Shown here in pieces: positions 33,345-45,988 of a stretch of 64,000 bases of DNA. The stretch comes from Nageia nagi (lineage: Eukaryota > Pinophyta), in NCBI GenBank assembly GCA_050084985.1, contig JBITNC010000001.1, positions 14,632,001-14,696,000 of the forward strand, in the 5' to 3' direction. Below the pieces are notes generated by a model. The model worked only from the letters and a program-made list of their open reading frames with translations, did no database searches and was not told where the DNA came from. Numbering within the stretch: position 1 is the first letter of the stretch; each line of letters starts with the position of its first letter. A program made the translations under genes and the position numbers.

Positions 33345-36300
33345 TGAATTATCCATTGACGTATGTAAAGGATGATTCAAAAAACACTAATAAATTATAT
33401 ATGTATTTTATCATCTAGTGTTGTCATGAGGATATTCCTTGCCATGACTAAATATGATCTTTTAACTTTTGCAATTGATACATTTTGAAAATGATATTGT
33501 AATACATCAAAACTACACTAGTGTCAATCTCCATACTGTGTACTATTTATGGTAGTTGCATGACAAGACTCTAGTTTGTCTCTGCATATCGAAGTGAGTA
33601 TGTGATGGTAAGCTTATTTATGTATACAATTTTGAGATAGTGATGTTGTATATCAAAACTTCACTTGTGTTTATCTCCATACTGTGTGCTGTTTATGGCA
33701 GTTGCATGACAAGACTCTAGTTTGTCTATGCATGCCAAAGTGAGTATGTGATGGTAAGCTTATTTGATGTATACAATTTTGAGATAGTGATGTTGTATAT
33801 CAAAACTTCACTTGTTTTTATCTCTATACTATGTGCTATTTATGGCAGTTGCATGACAAGACTCTAGTTTGTCTATGCATGCCGAAGCGAGTATGTGATA
33901 GGAAGCTTGTTTTGTATATACAAGTCATCTTTCATTTTTCTCTACTTTTGACCCAACAGAATGGGTTTCATGATGATCTTTTGCATAAGTATTTTAGAAT
34001 CATATTGAGCATAAATATCTTATTTCAATTATAGGCAATCCTAATTACCTTAACCGTGAGTAGACATATAACTTTCAATTTTCTAATTAACAATGTCTTG
34101 GGTACATTTTAAGAGAGATGTAGCCATGGTATTACTATGTGATCATGGGCTTACTTTGATTGTGGTGCTGATCTTAGCATTATGGCCCCTTTTGAACTGA
34201 CTAATGATGTCAGTGATGATGATGATAGACTATTCAAAAAACTAATGCATATTAGCTAGTGAACAAGTAAGATGAATGTATGAGTGATTCTAACCTTATT
34301 GTTTCAATCATTTATAGGTGAATATAAGGTTTGATTTTAGGTCATGGTAAATTGTATTTACCCCAATTATCCAAGTATGATTTCTTGAGCTTTGTAATTG
34401 AAGTATTTTGAACACACATTGGTTGTACACCAAATAGGTACTAAAGGCTTGTTCCCATATATCATTACATGGGTGTCTTGTGTTTATCCCAAGGGAATGT
34501 ATGGAGCTGAGTCAGGTATATGACATGAAGTCCCCTTTATGTGCACTGATTTGAATTTTGATTATTATATTTTACTCTAGAAAGGTAGGTTTTGCAAAAA
34601 TCATTAGAATCATGCTTTTTGATGACTAGGGTTTCTTGAATACGTATAACAATAAGTGATGACTAAACATGCATAACATGACATATGATTTGAACTAGGA
34701 AGTTCGTGATTCATTGTAAGATCATAAACAATAAATGGTGTTTGTCTTATCAAGGATTCATGATAAAATTATTTATGATCGAGTTTGCATATTTATTTGG
34801 TTATCTTTTTTTTTTTTAATGGCATGATGTGGTGAGCAAACATAGTCATGTATCTCAAGAAGATACAAACAAACTAATATGTTATCATTGTAGAATTATA
34901 CAAATACCACTAGATCATAAGTAGGTGATAACTATACTTAAGGTTGGTAAGTGATTAAGTCAAGACTCGTACACTTGAGTTTATCAACTTATGTACGAAT
35001 ATTTTAAATCTTGATTTTGTTGGTTGATGGTAGAGGCAAATGATTTGCTTTGGGTCATGGACAATCATAGTTGCCCCAAATTATGATCAAACATAAACTT
35101 TTTGAATTTTTGTAATCAAAGTATTTTGAAAATAGGTTCTACACCTTACTAGGTATTCATGCTTGCCTACATATGCTATTTCATGGAACACTTTATTCCA
35201 TAGGCTCTATGCCCTTAGCATGTATGTGACGTGGAGTCCTTTCAAAGTAGATAACATTTTAATGTTTGATAATTTTGTTATTTTCCCCAACATAATGGGT
35301 TTCATTATCATTTCTTGCAAAAATCATTAGAAACATGTTTTTCCATTATTGAGGTTTTTTGTTGAACAAGACTTGAAAACAAAACAAATGCATTCTACCT
35401 CATTTATTGAGATGGTGATACAAAATCAAGTTTTCTACAAAGATTGACCTAATGATAGATGATATATATTATGTATTTTGTTATTCATTCTTAAGAAATT
35501 TAAAAGCATGATTTTAAACTTTAATCATGAACATATTTTGATGTGCTACACATTGATGGTGTATCTCTAAGTTCGAATAAGTACTTCGATTATTGTTATT
35601 AGTTTTATTGTTATTTCAATCATCGATGTTGATTTTGATTTTATTAAATATTTTCAAATTTATGGACAATGATTTGAAAAATTATAATATTATATTGTAT
35701 CATTTATCAAACTTGGCTCCTAATACTTTTATTTTATGATAACATGTACAAAAGGATATGGAACAAGATGTAACACACATTCAATTTATGGGTAGATGAT
35801 AATGAATGGAAGGGGGAGAAGAACATCGACTTCCAATTCAAAAGGAAGAGCAATTTTTTACCCTCGATCCCAAGGAATGATGGAAGCTTTTTAATGATGT
35901 TCTAAGGGGTTGAAATGGATGGTATATGATAGAAAAAGAACATTGACTTCCAATTCAATGGGGAGAATAATTTCTTATTCTCGATCCCAAAGGATAATGG
36001 AAGCTATAAAATTTAACAATGTTCTAGGGTTGACTTTTATCAATCTACTAAGGGCAATTTCTTGCTTAAACTTGTGGATAAGAATAGAAGCAAAAGTTTT
36101 TAACAACAACAATGTTAACTCCCATATTAATGGGGAGAGAAATCACTTGCTCTTTTTCTCAAATAATATGGAAGCACCTCCAATTTAATAATCGATAAGG
36201 ATAGATTAAAAAATATATGGATGTTGGATAATAAAATATGAAAGTTGGTATAGTATAATGTGTATGGGGTGGTGGTGGATGTTAATATGAAAATAGTATA

Positions 36301-37466
36301 ACAAATGAATAGACATAGGATGTATTGAGTATTTAGAGAGATAGACTAATCAACTCATCAAGGCATTGATAACCATAAGTGTAATATTAATTACTATGTA
36401 ATAATAAATAGTATGGGATGGAGGCATGGGATGATGAAGAAATGTAATGATCATAATATTCAAGTTGACCATATTAACCAATCACCATTAGATTTTTCCT
36501 TCTTTAGATGATAAAAAACAAATTCATGATGTTCTCAAAATTATCATAGACTCATGTGTGTGCAATGATATTTATTTCCATCTCTAGAAAATCTCAAACT
36601 AAATGTCACAAGAGCATAAAATATATAAGCTAGTTCATCCATATGAAACATACAGAGATCCATAGGAAAGAAGGTCACTAACCAATATGGACATGTCACC
36701 ACTCGTAAGGTATGCTCCATTGCTAGACAGGCATCCATAGCCCCAATGAGGATTAACCCCTCAATCCCACTACAACCTTGCTCTACTACCAGTCAGGTGT
36801 CCATAGCCCTGGTAGAGGATATTGTAATCACCCAAGAATCATTGATATAATGTAGTAATTCTTTTTTTTTGTCATCTCTTTTCACCTATTTTTTTGTTAA
36901 CTATCAAATGATTCTTGGGTTCGAGATGAAGCGAATAATACGATGAACATGTAATACTTTCGCTTGAAATCATGTTCTTGTAACACCTCATTCTTGACTA
37001 TTTTAAGATTATTTAAATGTGAAAATGTGTATGAGTCTATAATAACCTTAAGTGTATCATAATAATGTTTATTTATCATCCAAAATTTCAAAAATTTCAT
37101 GATGAAGGTTGGTAAAGTCAATAAGAATATTAATTTCATAAACTATTTCTTTTACAATAAGTATTAAATATATTTGTATAATGGTATGGAAGTGATCATG
37201 GATAATGTATAGTATATATGCCTTGATGAATTGTTAGAATATAATCTAATACTCAAATATTCCAACATGATGGGGGATGAATATGAGGTGGAAAAAGGGG
37301 AAGACATGGAAATGCAATAAACATATTATAACCTATCAGATATGATCATTTTAGTTTTAATCATATTTTGATGTTTGTGTGATTTCTAAATCAGTTTTTA
37401 ATGATTTTTTTTTATATATGATGAAGGGCAATTGCCCGAATGTGATCTATGTAAAACATGAGGAGA
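33345..37466 (-). other. M 3' non-coding region with internal repeats
   Basis: About 4.1 kb between protease/knuckle and LTR. It contains a 146-147-bp tandem repeat (about 33506-33920, nearly three copies), larger diverged repeats of roughly 700 bp recognisable by ATTGGGGYAA...CCATGACC blocks (about 34340 and 35050), and the same small frames as P. No pol motifs seen on either strand. Confidence 0.65.
33506..33920. repeat. 146-147-bp tandem repeat in M
   Basis: Units start at ATCAAAACT near 33506, 33652 and 33799, each with GGCAGTTGCATGACAAGACTC and GAGTATGTGATGG parts. P has about two units at 45090-45360, so copy number changed between family members. Confidence 0.85.
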
Positions 37467-38400
37467 TCAAAAGTAAGATGGGGGACGACTGCCCCAATGT
37501 GAACGATGTGAAGGAGATTGAATGTCCTTATGCAAATAACATAATTCATCATTATTTAATTGTGTGGATTGTATGTATGTATTTTGTAGATGATGTAAAT
37601 TGTTATCTATCAATAAAGGTATATCTACTTCGAATCGTCTATCATCCATCAAATCATGAAGGGCATGATTTAATTGGTGGCAATGTTTAGTATCATGCCC
37701 CAATTGATGATGATAAACATGATGTCCATACTTATCATATTTTATTGACTTAGGCTTTACGTTTTCTTTCATTATATGATCTACCACCCTCTTAGGTTGT
37801 TTCGATGATTGCATTCCATCATTGTAATCATCTTTGGATTTTGATTTCCATCTCATATCTTTATGATTATGCTCTTGCCTAGTAGAGATGGATGATGATT
37901 TCCCCTCTAACTTTTGCATAGGAGGTTTTGTTTTCGATGATTTTGTAATATTATAATGTGAGTATGGATTTTCATCTCTTCGTACACAATAGAGTACTCC
38001 CTCATGAATGTATTTTAGACAATCATGAAATGTAGATGGGACACATTCCATTTCTTGAATCCATGGTCTACCTAAAAGAATATTATATTGTTCAATGTTT
38101 CCTTCGATGATATATAATGATTTTTGTATTGTCTTACATCCAATGGTGATGGGTAACACTATTGACCTTATTGTTGAACATAAAGCATTATTAAATGCCT
38201 TTATTTGTAATGATGGTAAAGAAATATGAGAGAAGGGAAGATTCAATTTATGATATGCTAATGTAGATATGAAATTGACATCTGACCCTTTGTCTATTAA
38301 TATCCTCTTAAAATTTTACCATTTACTTTACCAATGACATGGAGAGGTGGATCTAACCCTTAAGTCCCTTGTTTGGTTGTCTCTCATGGTCATAAAAAGA
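37467..38400 (-). pseudogene. M protease and second zinc knuckle
   Basis: The active site reads Leu-Ile-Asp-Lys-Gly-Ser (Asp codon 38292-38294), where P has Asp-Glu-Gly-Ser. A shift near 38320 separates it from the 259-codon open part (38246-37467). That part has Leu-Gly-Arg-Pro-Trp-Ile, Val-Pro-Ser-Thr-Phe-His, a basic stretch, and a second knuckle (Tyr-His-His-Gln-Leu-Gly-His-Asp-Thr-Lys-His-Cys) with the Leu-Asn-His-Ala-Leu-His-Asp-Leu tail typical of gypsy gag knuckles. The protease would cut gag. A knuckle after rather than before the protease is odd. It ends without RT. Confidence 0.78.
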
Positions 38401-38589
38401 AATTATAGGCTGATGTATCAATGGAGGAACTTGCATTTTGGATTTTTGATTATATTGTATATCAATTTGTTTTTCTTGTATGTTTTGAGTTCCAATATCA
38501 ACTCCAACTATTCTTATAATAGGTTGATTACTTGGATTCCAGGTGGGTGTCATTTGACTGTAATTAGGTATAATAGATACTGTATTTAC

Positions 38590-41383
38590 TTGATATGAAG
38601 GAAGTGAGTCTTGATAATTTTTTAAATTTTGATCTGAAATAGAAGTATGGTCTTCAACTTCCAAGTTATTATCTTTGATTAAATTTTGAGTTCTATTTCT
38701 CAATGCTAGATAATTTTTCGTACTATGACCTCTTTGATGGTGATAATTACAATACTCATTTTTGTTATATTTTTATTTTCTCATAATTTTTATTTCACCA
38801 TATTCAATTTTGACCTTCTCAATTATAACTGCCTGAGCAATAACTTCTTCGAGAGTATTATATCGTTGGATTTGTAATATACTAGCTATAGGCCTTAAAC
38901 AATTTTGATTGAATAATTTAACTAACTCCTCCTGAGGTAAGGTATAGGGCATGCCATAGAGTATATCCCTCCATCATGAAACAAAGTCAACAATTGATTC
39001 ATTCTGAGATTGTTTTAGTTCTACAAGATCTATAATAGAAGATTCCTCTTTGATATAAATCCTAAAATGTTGGAAAAATAAGTTTGCCAATTGAGAAAAT
39101 GAATAAATACTGTGTCATGGCAAATTATTATACCATTCCAAGGCTTGGGCTGCAAGCATCATGGGGAACAAACATAGCATCAAGTCCTCATCGTTATAAA
39201 TTAGGTAATTTGAAAACTTAAACCACCTTAAATATTCCTTAGGATCCTTATTTCCTGTAAAAGGAATTATCTTAGGCATTTCAAAGTTGTAAGGTAATTT
39301 CTTCTTAGGGACACTCAGATGGATGGGCTCATTGCAAATATTATCATATGTCAACTTCTTGAACCTTGATATGTTCATTTCTTTATTCATGAAATCTTTC
39401 ATAAAATATTCTAATTCTTTATCTATCCAACTACCCTGAGGATGTTTTTGGTATCTTCTATGATTGGTATTTCTTTCTGAATTTAGGTTTGAATCATAAG
39501 ATTCATCGTCAGAAGGAGATCTTGATAACAATGATGAAGATGATAATGATGGAAGATTAGAAGGTAAATGATGCCCTTGCATTGGATTTCTAAGAGTTGT
39601 AGATGGTTGTACTTTATTTTGTTGAGACTTCTCGTGAAGTAACCAACTATCTTGAACTTCTTGTTTTACCTTATCAAAAATTTATCATTGTTTTTCAAGC
39701 TCTTGCTTTTCTTTTTCTTTGAGTTCTATATTCTTTTCTTTAAGTTTGGCTTCTTCTTCTAACTTACTTTGAACACCTTCATATCTTTTACTAAAGTTTA
39801 TAGTTTCTTCATAATCTCTCTCTATGTGTTTTCTCTTTGCCTCCAACTCCGTAAAAGAGGGTATCTCTCCTACCTTGAATTGTTTAGCTAAAGCTTTTCT
39901 ACATTTTTCTTGCGATGAGGGTTTCTCACAGGAGTAAGGATCATAGAAGAATTTGTTTGAGATTTTACATTGAGGATTTATTTGTGAGGTTCTTACTGAA
40001 TACAAGGTCATTCTATCAAAATCTTCCATACAAGACTTAGCCCTATGAAGTGTTTTTTGATAGGTGGGGTTAATTATCCTAGCTTGTGAAGAGAAGCTTT
40101 GAGGTTGATAATCTAAGCTTTCGAGAGGCAATTCTCTTTATTGATTAGAGTAAGAGTCTTGAGATCTCCATACTTGGTAATTAAGAGGTGATGATAATTA
40201 CATCCAAGCTTGACTCTTTTGGTTTGCATAAGCTTTTACATCATGCTTTTGTCTCATCTCTTCTTGTATCATTTTGTCAACAAACTCATTGAAGGTTTTA
40301 TCATGTTGATTGTAAGAAGAACATGCTTGTTGTTGTTTATGGGATTCCCTTTGCAAAATATTCTTAGCTTTTTCATCATAGAAAATATTCCTAAGTAATT
40401 TATTTGTTATAAGGCTATGTTTTTCATCACATTCCCAATTTTCATCAAGCTAGTTTGATCTTTTGAAGGTATTTTAATGGGTTCGAACAACATTCATCCT
40501 CATAAAACTTTGTATCATTATCATGATGTGTTGTGTCCCCACATGGATGTTCATTCCTAAGCTCATGTGTGTTAGCTTTGGAAATTTTATTTTTATATTT
40601 TTCATTTCTTTATGATTGAAATTCTTGAGATTCAATAATACAATCTATGTATTTTTTAATTCTTATGTGAAGCTCTTCACTTTCTACCTATGATAAGAAT
40701 GAACAAGTTTCATCCTTGAACTCAAGAATATCATGAGATTCATGGGAATCAATAGAAGGTCTTGTAACCTCTAGAAGGGGAGGAGAATGAAATTGCAATT
40801 CTGAGGAATGTTCTGAAAGGTACTCAAGATTCATGTCAAGTTCCTCTTCTTTAATATCATATTTATCCCAAGGTTGGGGTGAAGACATCAAGGTATCTAA
40901 CTCTAGGAGGTCATATGATTTAGCATAGGATGTTGCATCAAGGCCTTTGGCATTAATACTCGATTCATCCCTTAGAAAATTGGATTCATTAGGTTCGATA
41001 GTCTCGAAAGGAGATGCACAACAAGATTTTAATTTGATGGGATGTGTCGATGAGTTTTCAATCTTTATGATGGGCTCATTATTTTCAATGTCAAACTCAT
41101 CCCATGATGAGGGCGAAGGAATGGAAGAACTATACTCTAGCTCATCATGGGATCTAACAAGGCTTTCTAAGGATTGAAGAAGAGGTATGGTACATTGTTC
41201 TATCTTTGCTAAATATGCTAAAAGCTTTTCAATGTCGATATAAAAATCACTCTTCATGACCTTTGAAGTAGAATAGGTATCTAAGGTTGTCTTGGCAAGA
41301 TGTGACCATAGTCTTCGTATTTTTGGTTTTACTTTGATAGAAAAAGGAACATAATTTAAAAGTGTGACCAAGACAAACCTCAT
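38590..41383 (-). pseudogene. M gag, broken into several frames
   Basis: The N-terminal extension (41383-40688, 231 codons) is rich in Ser, Glu and Asp and intact. The coiled-coil part (40131-39685) is Lys/Glu-rich. The gag core is 39582-39115, with Phe-Thr-Gly-Asn-Lys-Asp-Pro-Lys-Glu and Ala-Leu-Glu-Trp-Tyr-Asn-Asn-Leu. The knuckle (Cys-x-Tyr-His-His-Gln-Arg-Gly-His) is at about 38715-38755. Frames change between 40688 and 40131 and after 39115. It is better preserved than P gag, as expected for the later insertion. Start uncertain: an overlapping frame from 41438 also matches P, so the true N-terminus is unclear. Confidence 0.8.
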
Positions 41384-42735
41384 AATGATAAAATTCCTTT
41401 AAGGCCTTATGAAATGCATTTAAACAAGTAAAATACATTTATGCATATTACCCTCCCCAACATTCATGTCCATTTACTTATCTTATTTTAATGTGATACA
41501 ATCAAAAGTTTATTTTAAGTGGACTTTGACCTTAATAAACCCCATTGTTCTTTTTTAATTATAATGTGATTCATTATCCAACCTCTTAATGATGTTCATT
41601 AACTCCTTCCAGCTATGGAAGTTTTATATGTGATAAATTTCCCTCTTCTTACTAGTCACATATCTCTTCGACCTCCAATGGAGTGGTAAGAGCAGACTTA
41701 GTAAAAAGCCATTAAGTGTAGATAAATTAATTAAGTGAGGTTCAATTATTCCTCCAAGAGTCACATATCCCTTCGACCTCCAATGGAGTGGTAAGGGTAG
41801 ACATCTTTAAGAGTGTTAATGTGAAGTATATTTCCAAATAAGATGTGAATAAATTTTACCTCTTTCACTTAACTTATTTTTGATCACCTAGGATCACTTG
41901 AAGCACAAAAGTGAGAGCATACTTTGTTAAGTGAAAGTACTTAGTGTATTCAAATCCATCCAATTCATTAACCTTTTAATATGATTTATACTACCCAAAA
42001 ACCTAATTTATTTCCTTAAGTTCATTCCAAATTAAGTGTGATTCATTTACTCCTTCCAATTGTGGAAGTATTATGTGTAGTAAATTGCCTCCTCTTACTA
42101 GTCACATATCCCTTCGACCTCCAATGGAGTGGTAAGGGAAAACTTGGTAAGAGGTCATTATGTGTGGATAAATTAACCAAATTAATGATAGTGTGAATGT
42201 GAAAGAAAAGAAGAATTAATTACTCCTTATCAGGTCTATTATGGTCACCTTAGATCGCATGAAGTGCGAAGGGAGAGCATAAGTAGATAAGATAAAAAGT
42301 ATTAATATGTACATACCCTTCATCCAAAACATGCAAATAAATACATAATATTATACATAAAGTAAATTAATAAAAAACATGCATTTAACCTTTTCTATCC
42401 ATTCCTATATGCATTCTAGGCAAAGGAATCATAGTCAAAAGTATCCTTCTATTTTAACAATATATTATATTTATTTTTTTTATTTTTTTTAGAAATAACA
42501 AAAAGAGACAAAATGACCTGGAGTATGAGTCACCAGCATTTAAACAAAGATTGTTGGCATTTATTCTAAGTCACCGATGTCCGATTCTAATCGTTGGTGT
42601 TTTTGCAACAGATTTCCTAAAAAGCACAAAACGCAAAATTTAAAGTTAGTATATGGAAAAATTCAAATAAACCAGATAATAGAAAGGTAAAATCATTTTT
42701 AACATAAACAAAATACCTCCCTATCAATAACAGAA
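41384..42735 (-). other. M leader with three copies of the CTCCATTGGAG motif
   Basis: Uninterrupted version of the P leader. Copies of the conserved motif lie at about 41645-41695, 41760-41805 and 42095-42140, and GCCGATGA/ATTGGAATCGG-type units near 42520-42610. It also shows what P looked like before the LINE arrived. Confidence 0.75.
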
Positions 42736-42755
42736 GGGCCCTCCTTCTAGCACCA
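42736..42755 (-). promoter_or_regulatory. Putative primer binding site of M
   Basis: The minus strand reads TGGTGCTAGAAGGAGGG three bases inside the 5' LTR. See the P site at 19268-19287, which differs at two bases. Confidence 0.7.
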
Positions 42756-42758
42756 GAA

Positions 42759-43601
42759 TGTTACAGTGAAAATAGAGCTGGAATGTAGAATAACACAAAA
42801 TACAATTATTCTTAAATTTTCACTGAACCTCATGTAAAATAGGTAGAAATGTTGTAATTGTAAATTGATATTGATTTTCAGCTCAAACTACAATTTTCCC
42901 TCGGAAGGGAATTTTACAAATGCTATTTTCCAAAATAAGAGTATTAGATCTCCATTATTTTTTATTTGCTTGCTTCTCTCCTTGATATGAACAACCTGTA
43001 AATCCTACACACATGCAAAAGATAATAACATCAAAGCATCTATGTATGACATGTATTAAATTGAAGCTAGCATAAAATAATAAAAGGTATGAGCTCACAA
43101 GATTTTGGTAGCATTACCCCACTTCAAAAATTAGGTCAAGATCAGTCTCTATTACTTTGTATTGGCTTGTATTTATAGATTTTAGGTGAGATGTTCCAAG
43201 GCTGGTAAGGGGAAGTGAAAAGCCACCATAGGTCGTAACCGACCCCCTCTATCCACATCATCTTGGAAGAATGAAATGTTTCAAATTTCTCTCACTATTT
43301 TGGTTTCTATTCAGCTGTTACAGAGTCACCAGCGATTACTAGGCGGACACCGATGATCATCCCAAAACATCGGCATTTGTTTTGGGTCGCCGACGACTGG
43401 TTTTCAGTTTTTATAACACTATTAACATGATCGCTAAATAGCCAATTTTTATCGAAAAGGGGTCATGTAACCACTCATTTTGCATGTACTCAATGAGAGC
43501 TATCCAATAATATGGTTTTTAAACCTATTTTATATTGTCACAAAGAGTTATGATTATTCCAATGTTTACTAGTTAAAAAGGGACATTTTTAGGTGTCTAC
43601 A
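42759..43601 (-). repeat. M 5' LTR (843 bp)
   Basis: On the plus strand it starts TGTTACAGTGAAAATAG and ends TAGGTGTCTACA. It keeps more CpG sites than the other three LTRs (for example GGTCGCCGACGACT near 43385), so it is closest to the original sequence. Confidence 0.92.
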
Positions 43602-43606
43602 CTTTG
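43602..43606. repeat. Target-site duplication CTTTG of element M, right
   Basis: Matches 32479-32483. P sequence resumes at 43607. Confidence 0.93.
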
Positions 43607-45974
43607 TACATGTTATCATAAAATAAAAAATATTAGTAGCCAAGTTTGGTAAATGATACAATCTAATACTACAATTTTTCAAATCATTATCCTTAAATTT
43701 GAAGATATTTAATAATATCAAAATCAACATTTAAAAAATAAAAATACAATAATAATCCCATACATCTTTAATGGGATAATTGTTATCGTCATATTCCTCA
43801 TCATGAATCTTTGATGATATCAAATTATAAACAATTCCATATTGAAATCTTTGATAATGATTTTTGCAAGAAATAATAATGAAACCGATTCTGCTAGGGC
43901 AAATAGCAAAATTATCAAACATTAAAATGTTATCTACTTTGAAAGGACTCCACGTCACATACATGCTAATGGCATAGAGCCTATGGAATAAAGTGTTCCA
44001 TTAAATAGCATTTGTAGACAAGCATGAGTACTTAGTAAAATGTAGAACTTATTTTCCAAATAATTTGATTGCAAAAATTCAAAAAGTTTATGTTTGATCA
44101 TAATTTGGGGCAACTATGATTGTCCATGACCCAAAGCAAATCATTTGCCTCTACCATCAACCAACAAAATCAAGATTTAAAATATTCGTACATAAGTTGA
44201 TAAACTCAAGTGTACGAGTCTTGAATTAACTACTTACCAACCTCAAGTATATTATCACCTACTTATGATTCTAGTGGTATTTGTATAATTCTACAATGAT
44301 AACATATTAGTTGGTTTGTATCTTCTTAAGATACATGACTATGTTTGCTCACCACATCATGCCATTAAAAAAAAAAAAAAGATAACCAAATAAACATGCA
44401 AACTTGATCATAAATAATTTCATCATGAATCCTTGATAGGATAAACACCATTTATTGTTTATGATCTTACAATGAATCATGAACTTCCTAGTTCAAATCA
44501 TATGTCATGTTATGCATGTTTAGTCATCACTTATTGTTATACGTATTCAGGAAACCCTAGTCATCAAAAAGCATGATTCTAATGATTTTTGCAAATCTCA
44601 TGAAATCATACTTGGATAATTGGGGTAAATACAATTTCCCATGACCTAAAATCAAACCTTATATTCACCTATAAATGATTGAAACAATAAGGTTAGAATC
44701 ACTTGTACATTCATCTTACTTGTTCACTAGCTAATATACATTAGTTTTTTGAACAGTCTATCATCATCATCACTGACATCATTAGTCAGTTCAAAAGGGG
44801 CCATAATGCTAAGAAAAACACCATAATCAAAGTAAGCCTACGATCATATAGCAAGACCATGGCTACATCTCTCTTAAAATGTACCCAAAACATTGTTAAT
44901 TACAAAATCAAAAGTTATATGTCTACTCATAGTTAAGGTAATTAGGATTGCCTATAACCTAAAATAAGATATTTATGTTCAATATGATTCTAAAAGACTT
45001 ATGCAAAATATCATCATGAAACCCATTCTACTGGGTCAAAAGTAGAGAAAAATGAAAGATGACTTGTATATACAAAAAAGCTTCCTATCACATACTTACT
45101 TCGGCATGCAGAGACAAACTAGAGTCTTGTCATGCAACTGCCATAAATAGCCCACAGTATGGAGATAAACACAAGTGAAGTTTTGATATACAACATCACT
45201 ACCTCAAAATTGTATACATCAAATAAGCTTACCATCACATACTCACTTTGTATGCAGAGACAAACTAGAGTCTTGTCATGCAACTACCATAAACAGCACA
45301 TAGTATGGAGATTGACACAAGTGTAGTTTTGATGTATTACAATATCATTTTCAAAATGTATCAATTGCAAAAGTTAAAAAATCATATTTAGTCATGGCAA
45401 GGACTATCCTCATGACAACACCAGATGATGAAATATATATATATATATAATAAGTTTTGATTCAGAGAAGCTATAATTATATCCTACTAAAAGATCTTAA
45501 GCTTTATACGAAAAAGATTTTGATGATATTTCTTAAAAATATCGTTAACATTTACAAATATCAAAGGATATAAAATGTGATGTATCATTGTTACAGGAGA
45601 TCATCTTGAAACCTCGTTGTCGGGACAAAGGATAACACCATCAAAACTCATATACTAAAGAAAACTTATACGGTACATGTGCACTTAGACATGCAAAATG
45701 ACATAATAGAAATGTCATGCAACTGTCACACAAGCTCAACACATCGTCATACCAAAAAAAATCACTTCTGAAGTATATTCAAATTTGTTTTCAAAACTAC
45801 ATCAAATGTTAAAAGAAAACACATTTTATCATAATTTGATAAATCAAAATTTTGATTCATCTAAGAAATTGAGTTAAAACTTATATCATAAAAAAGCAAC
45901 AATAAACAATCAAGCAACAAAGCTTCTCATTCTATATTTTTGAAATCATCAACCGCATTTTCGGTTGATAATTC
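43607..45974 (+). other. P 3' non-coding part, right of M
   Basis: This is the reverse-complement match of M 33345-35750. It is repeat-rich and has no pol motifs. About two copies of the 146-bp unit lie at 45090-45360, with a short AT microsatellite near 45432-45450. Confidence 0.65.
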
Positions 45975-45988
45975 AAAAAGGGGCAAAA
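45975..45988 (+). promoter_or_regulatory. P polypurine tract
   Basis: AAAAAGGGGCAAAA lies directly before the 3' LTR and is identical to that of M. Confidence 0.85.

Larger units (their letters stand above)
32484..43601 (-). mobile_element. Gypsy-type pol-less element M, same family as P, inserted into P in opposite orientation
   Basis: 11,118 bp, with LTRs at 42759-43601 (5') and 32484-33330 (3'), a primer site, leader repeats, gag, protease, second knuckle, non-coding 3' part and polypurine tract, all matching P in order and length. The perfect CTTTG duplication shows normal integration. Because M is inverted inside P, the region forms a very large imperfect inverted repeat. No RT, RNase H or integrase was found. 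Confidence 0.92.

Noticed and set aside
32045-36188. Matching 92-codon ORFs at 32045-32323 (-) and 35910-36188 (+) as a gene pair
   Set aside because: They are antisense to the element direction, lie in a diverged tandem repeat of the P/M 3' region, and match only because P and M are copies of one family.
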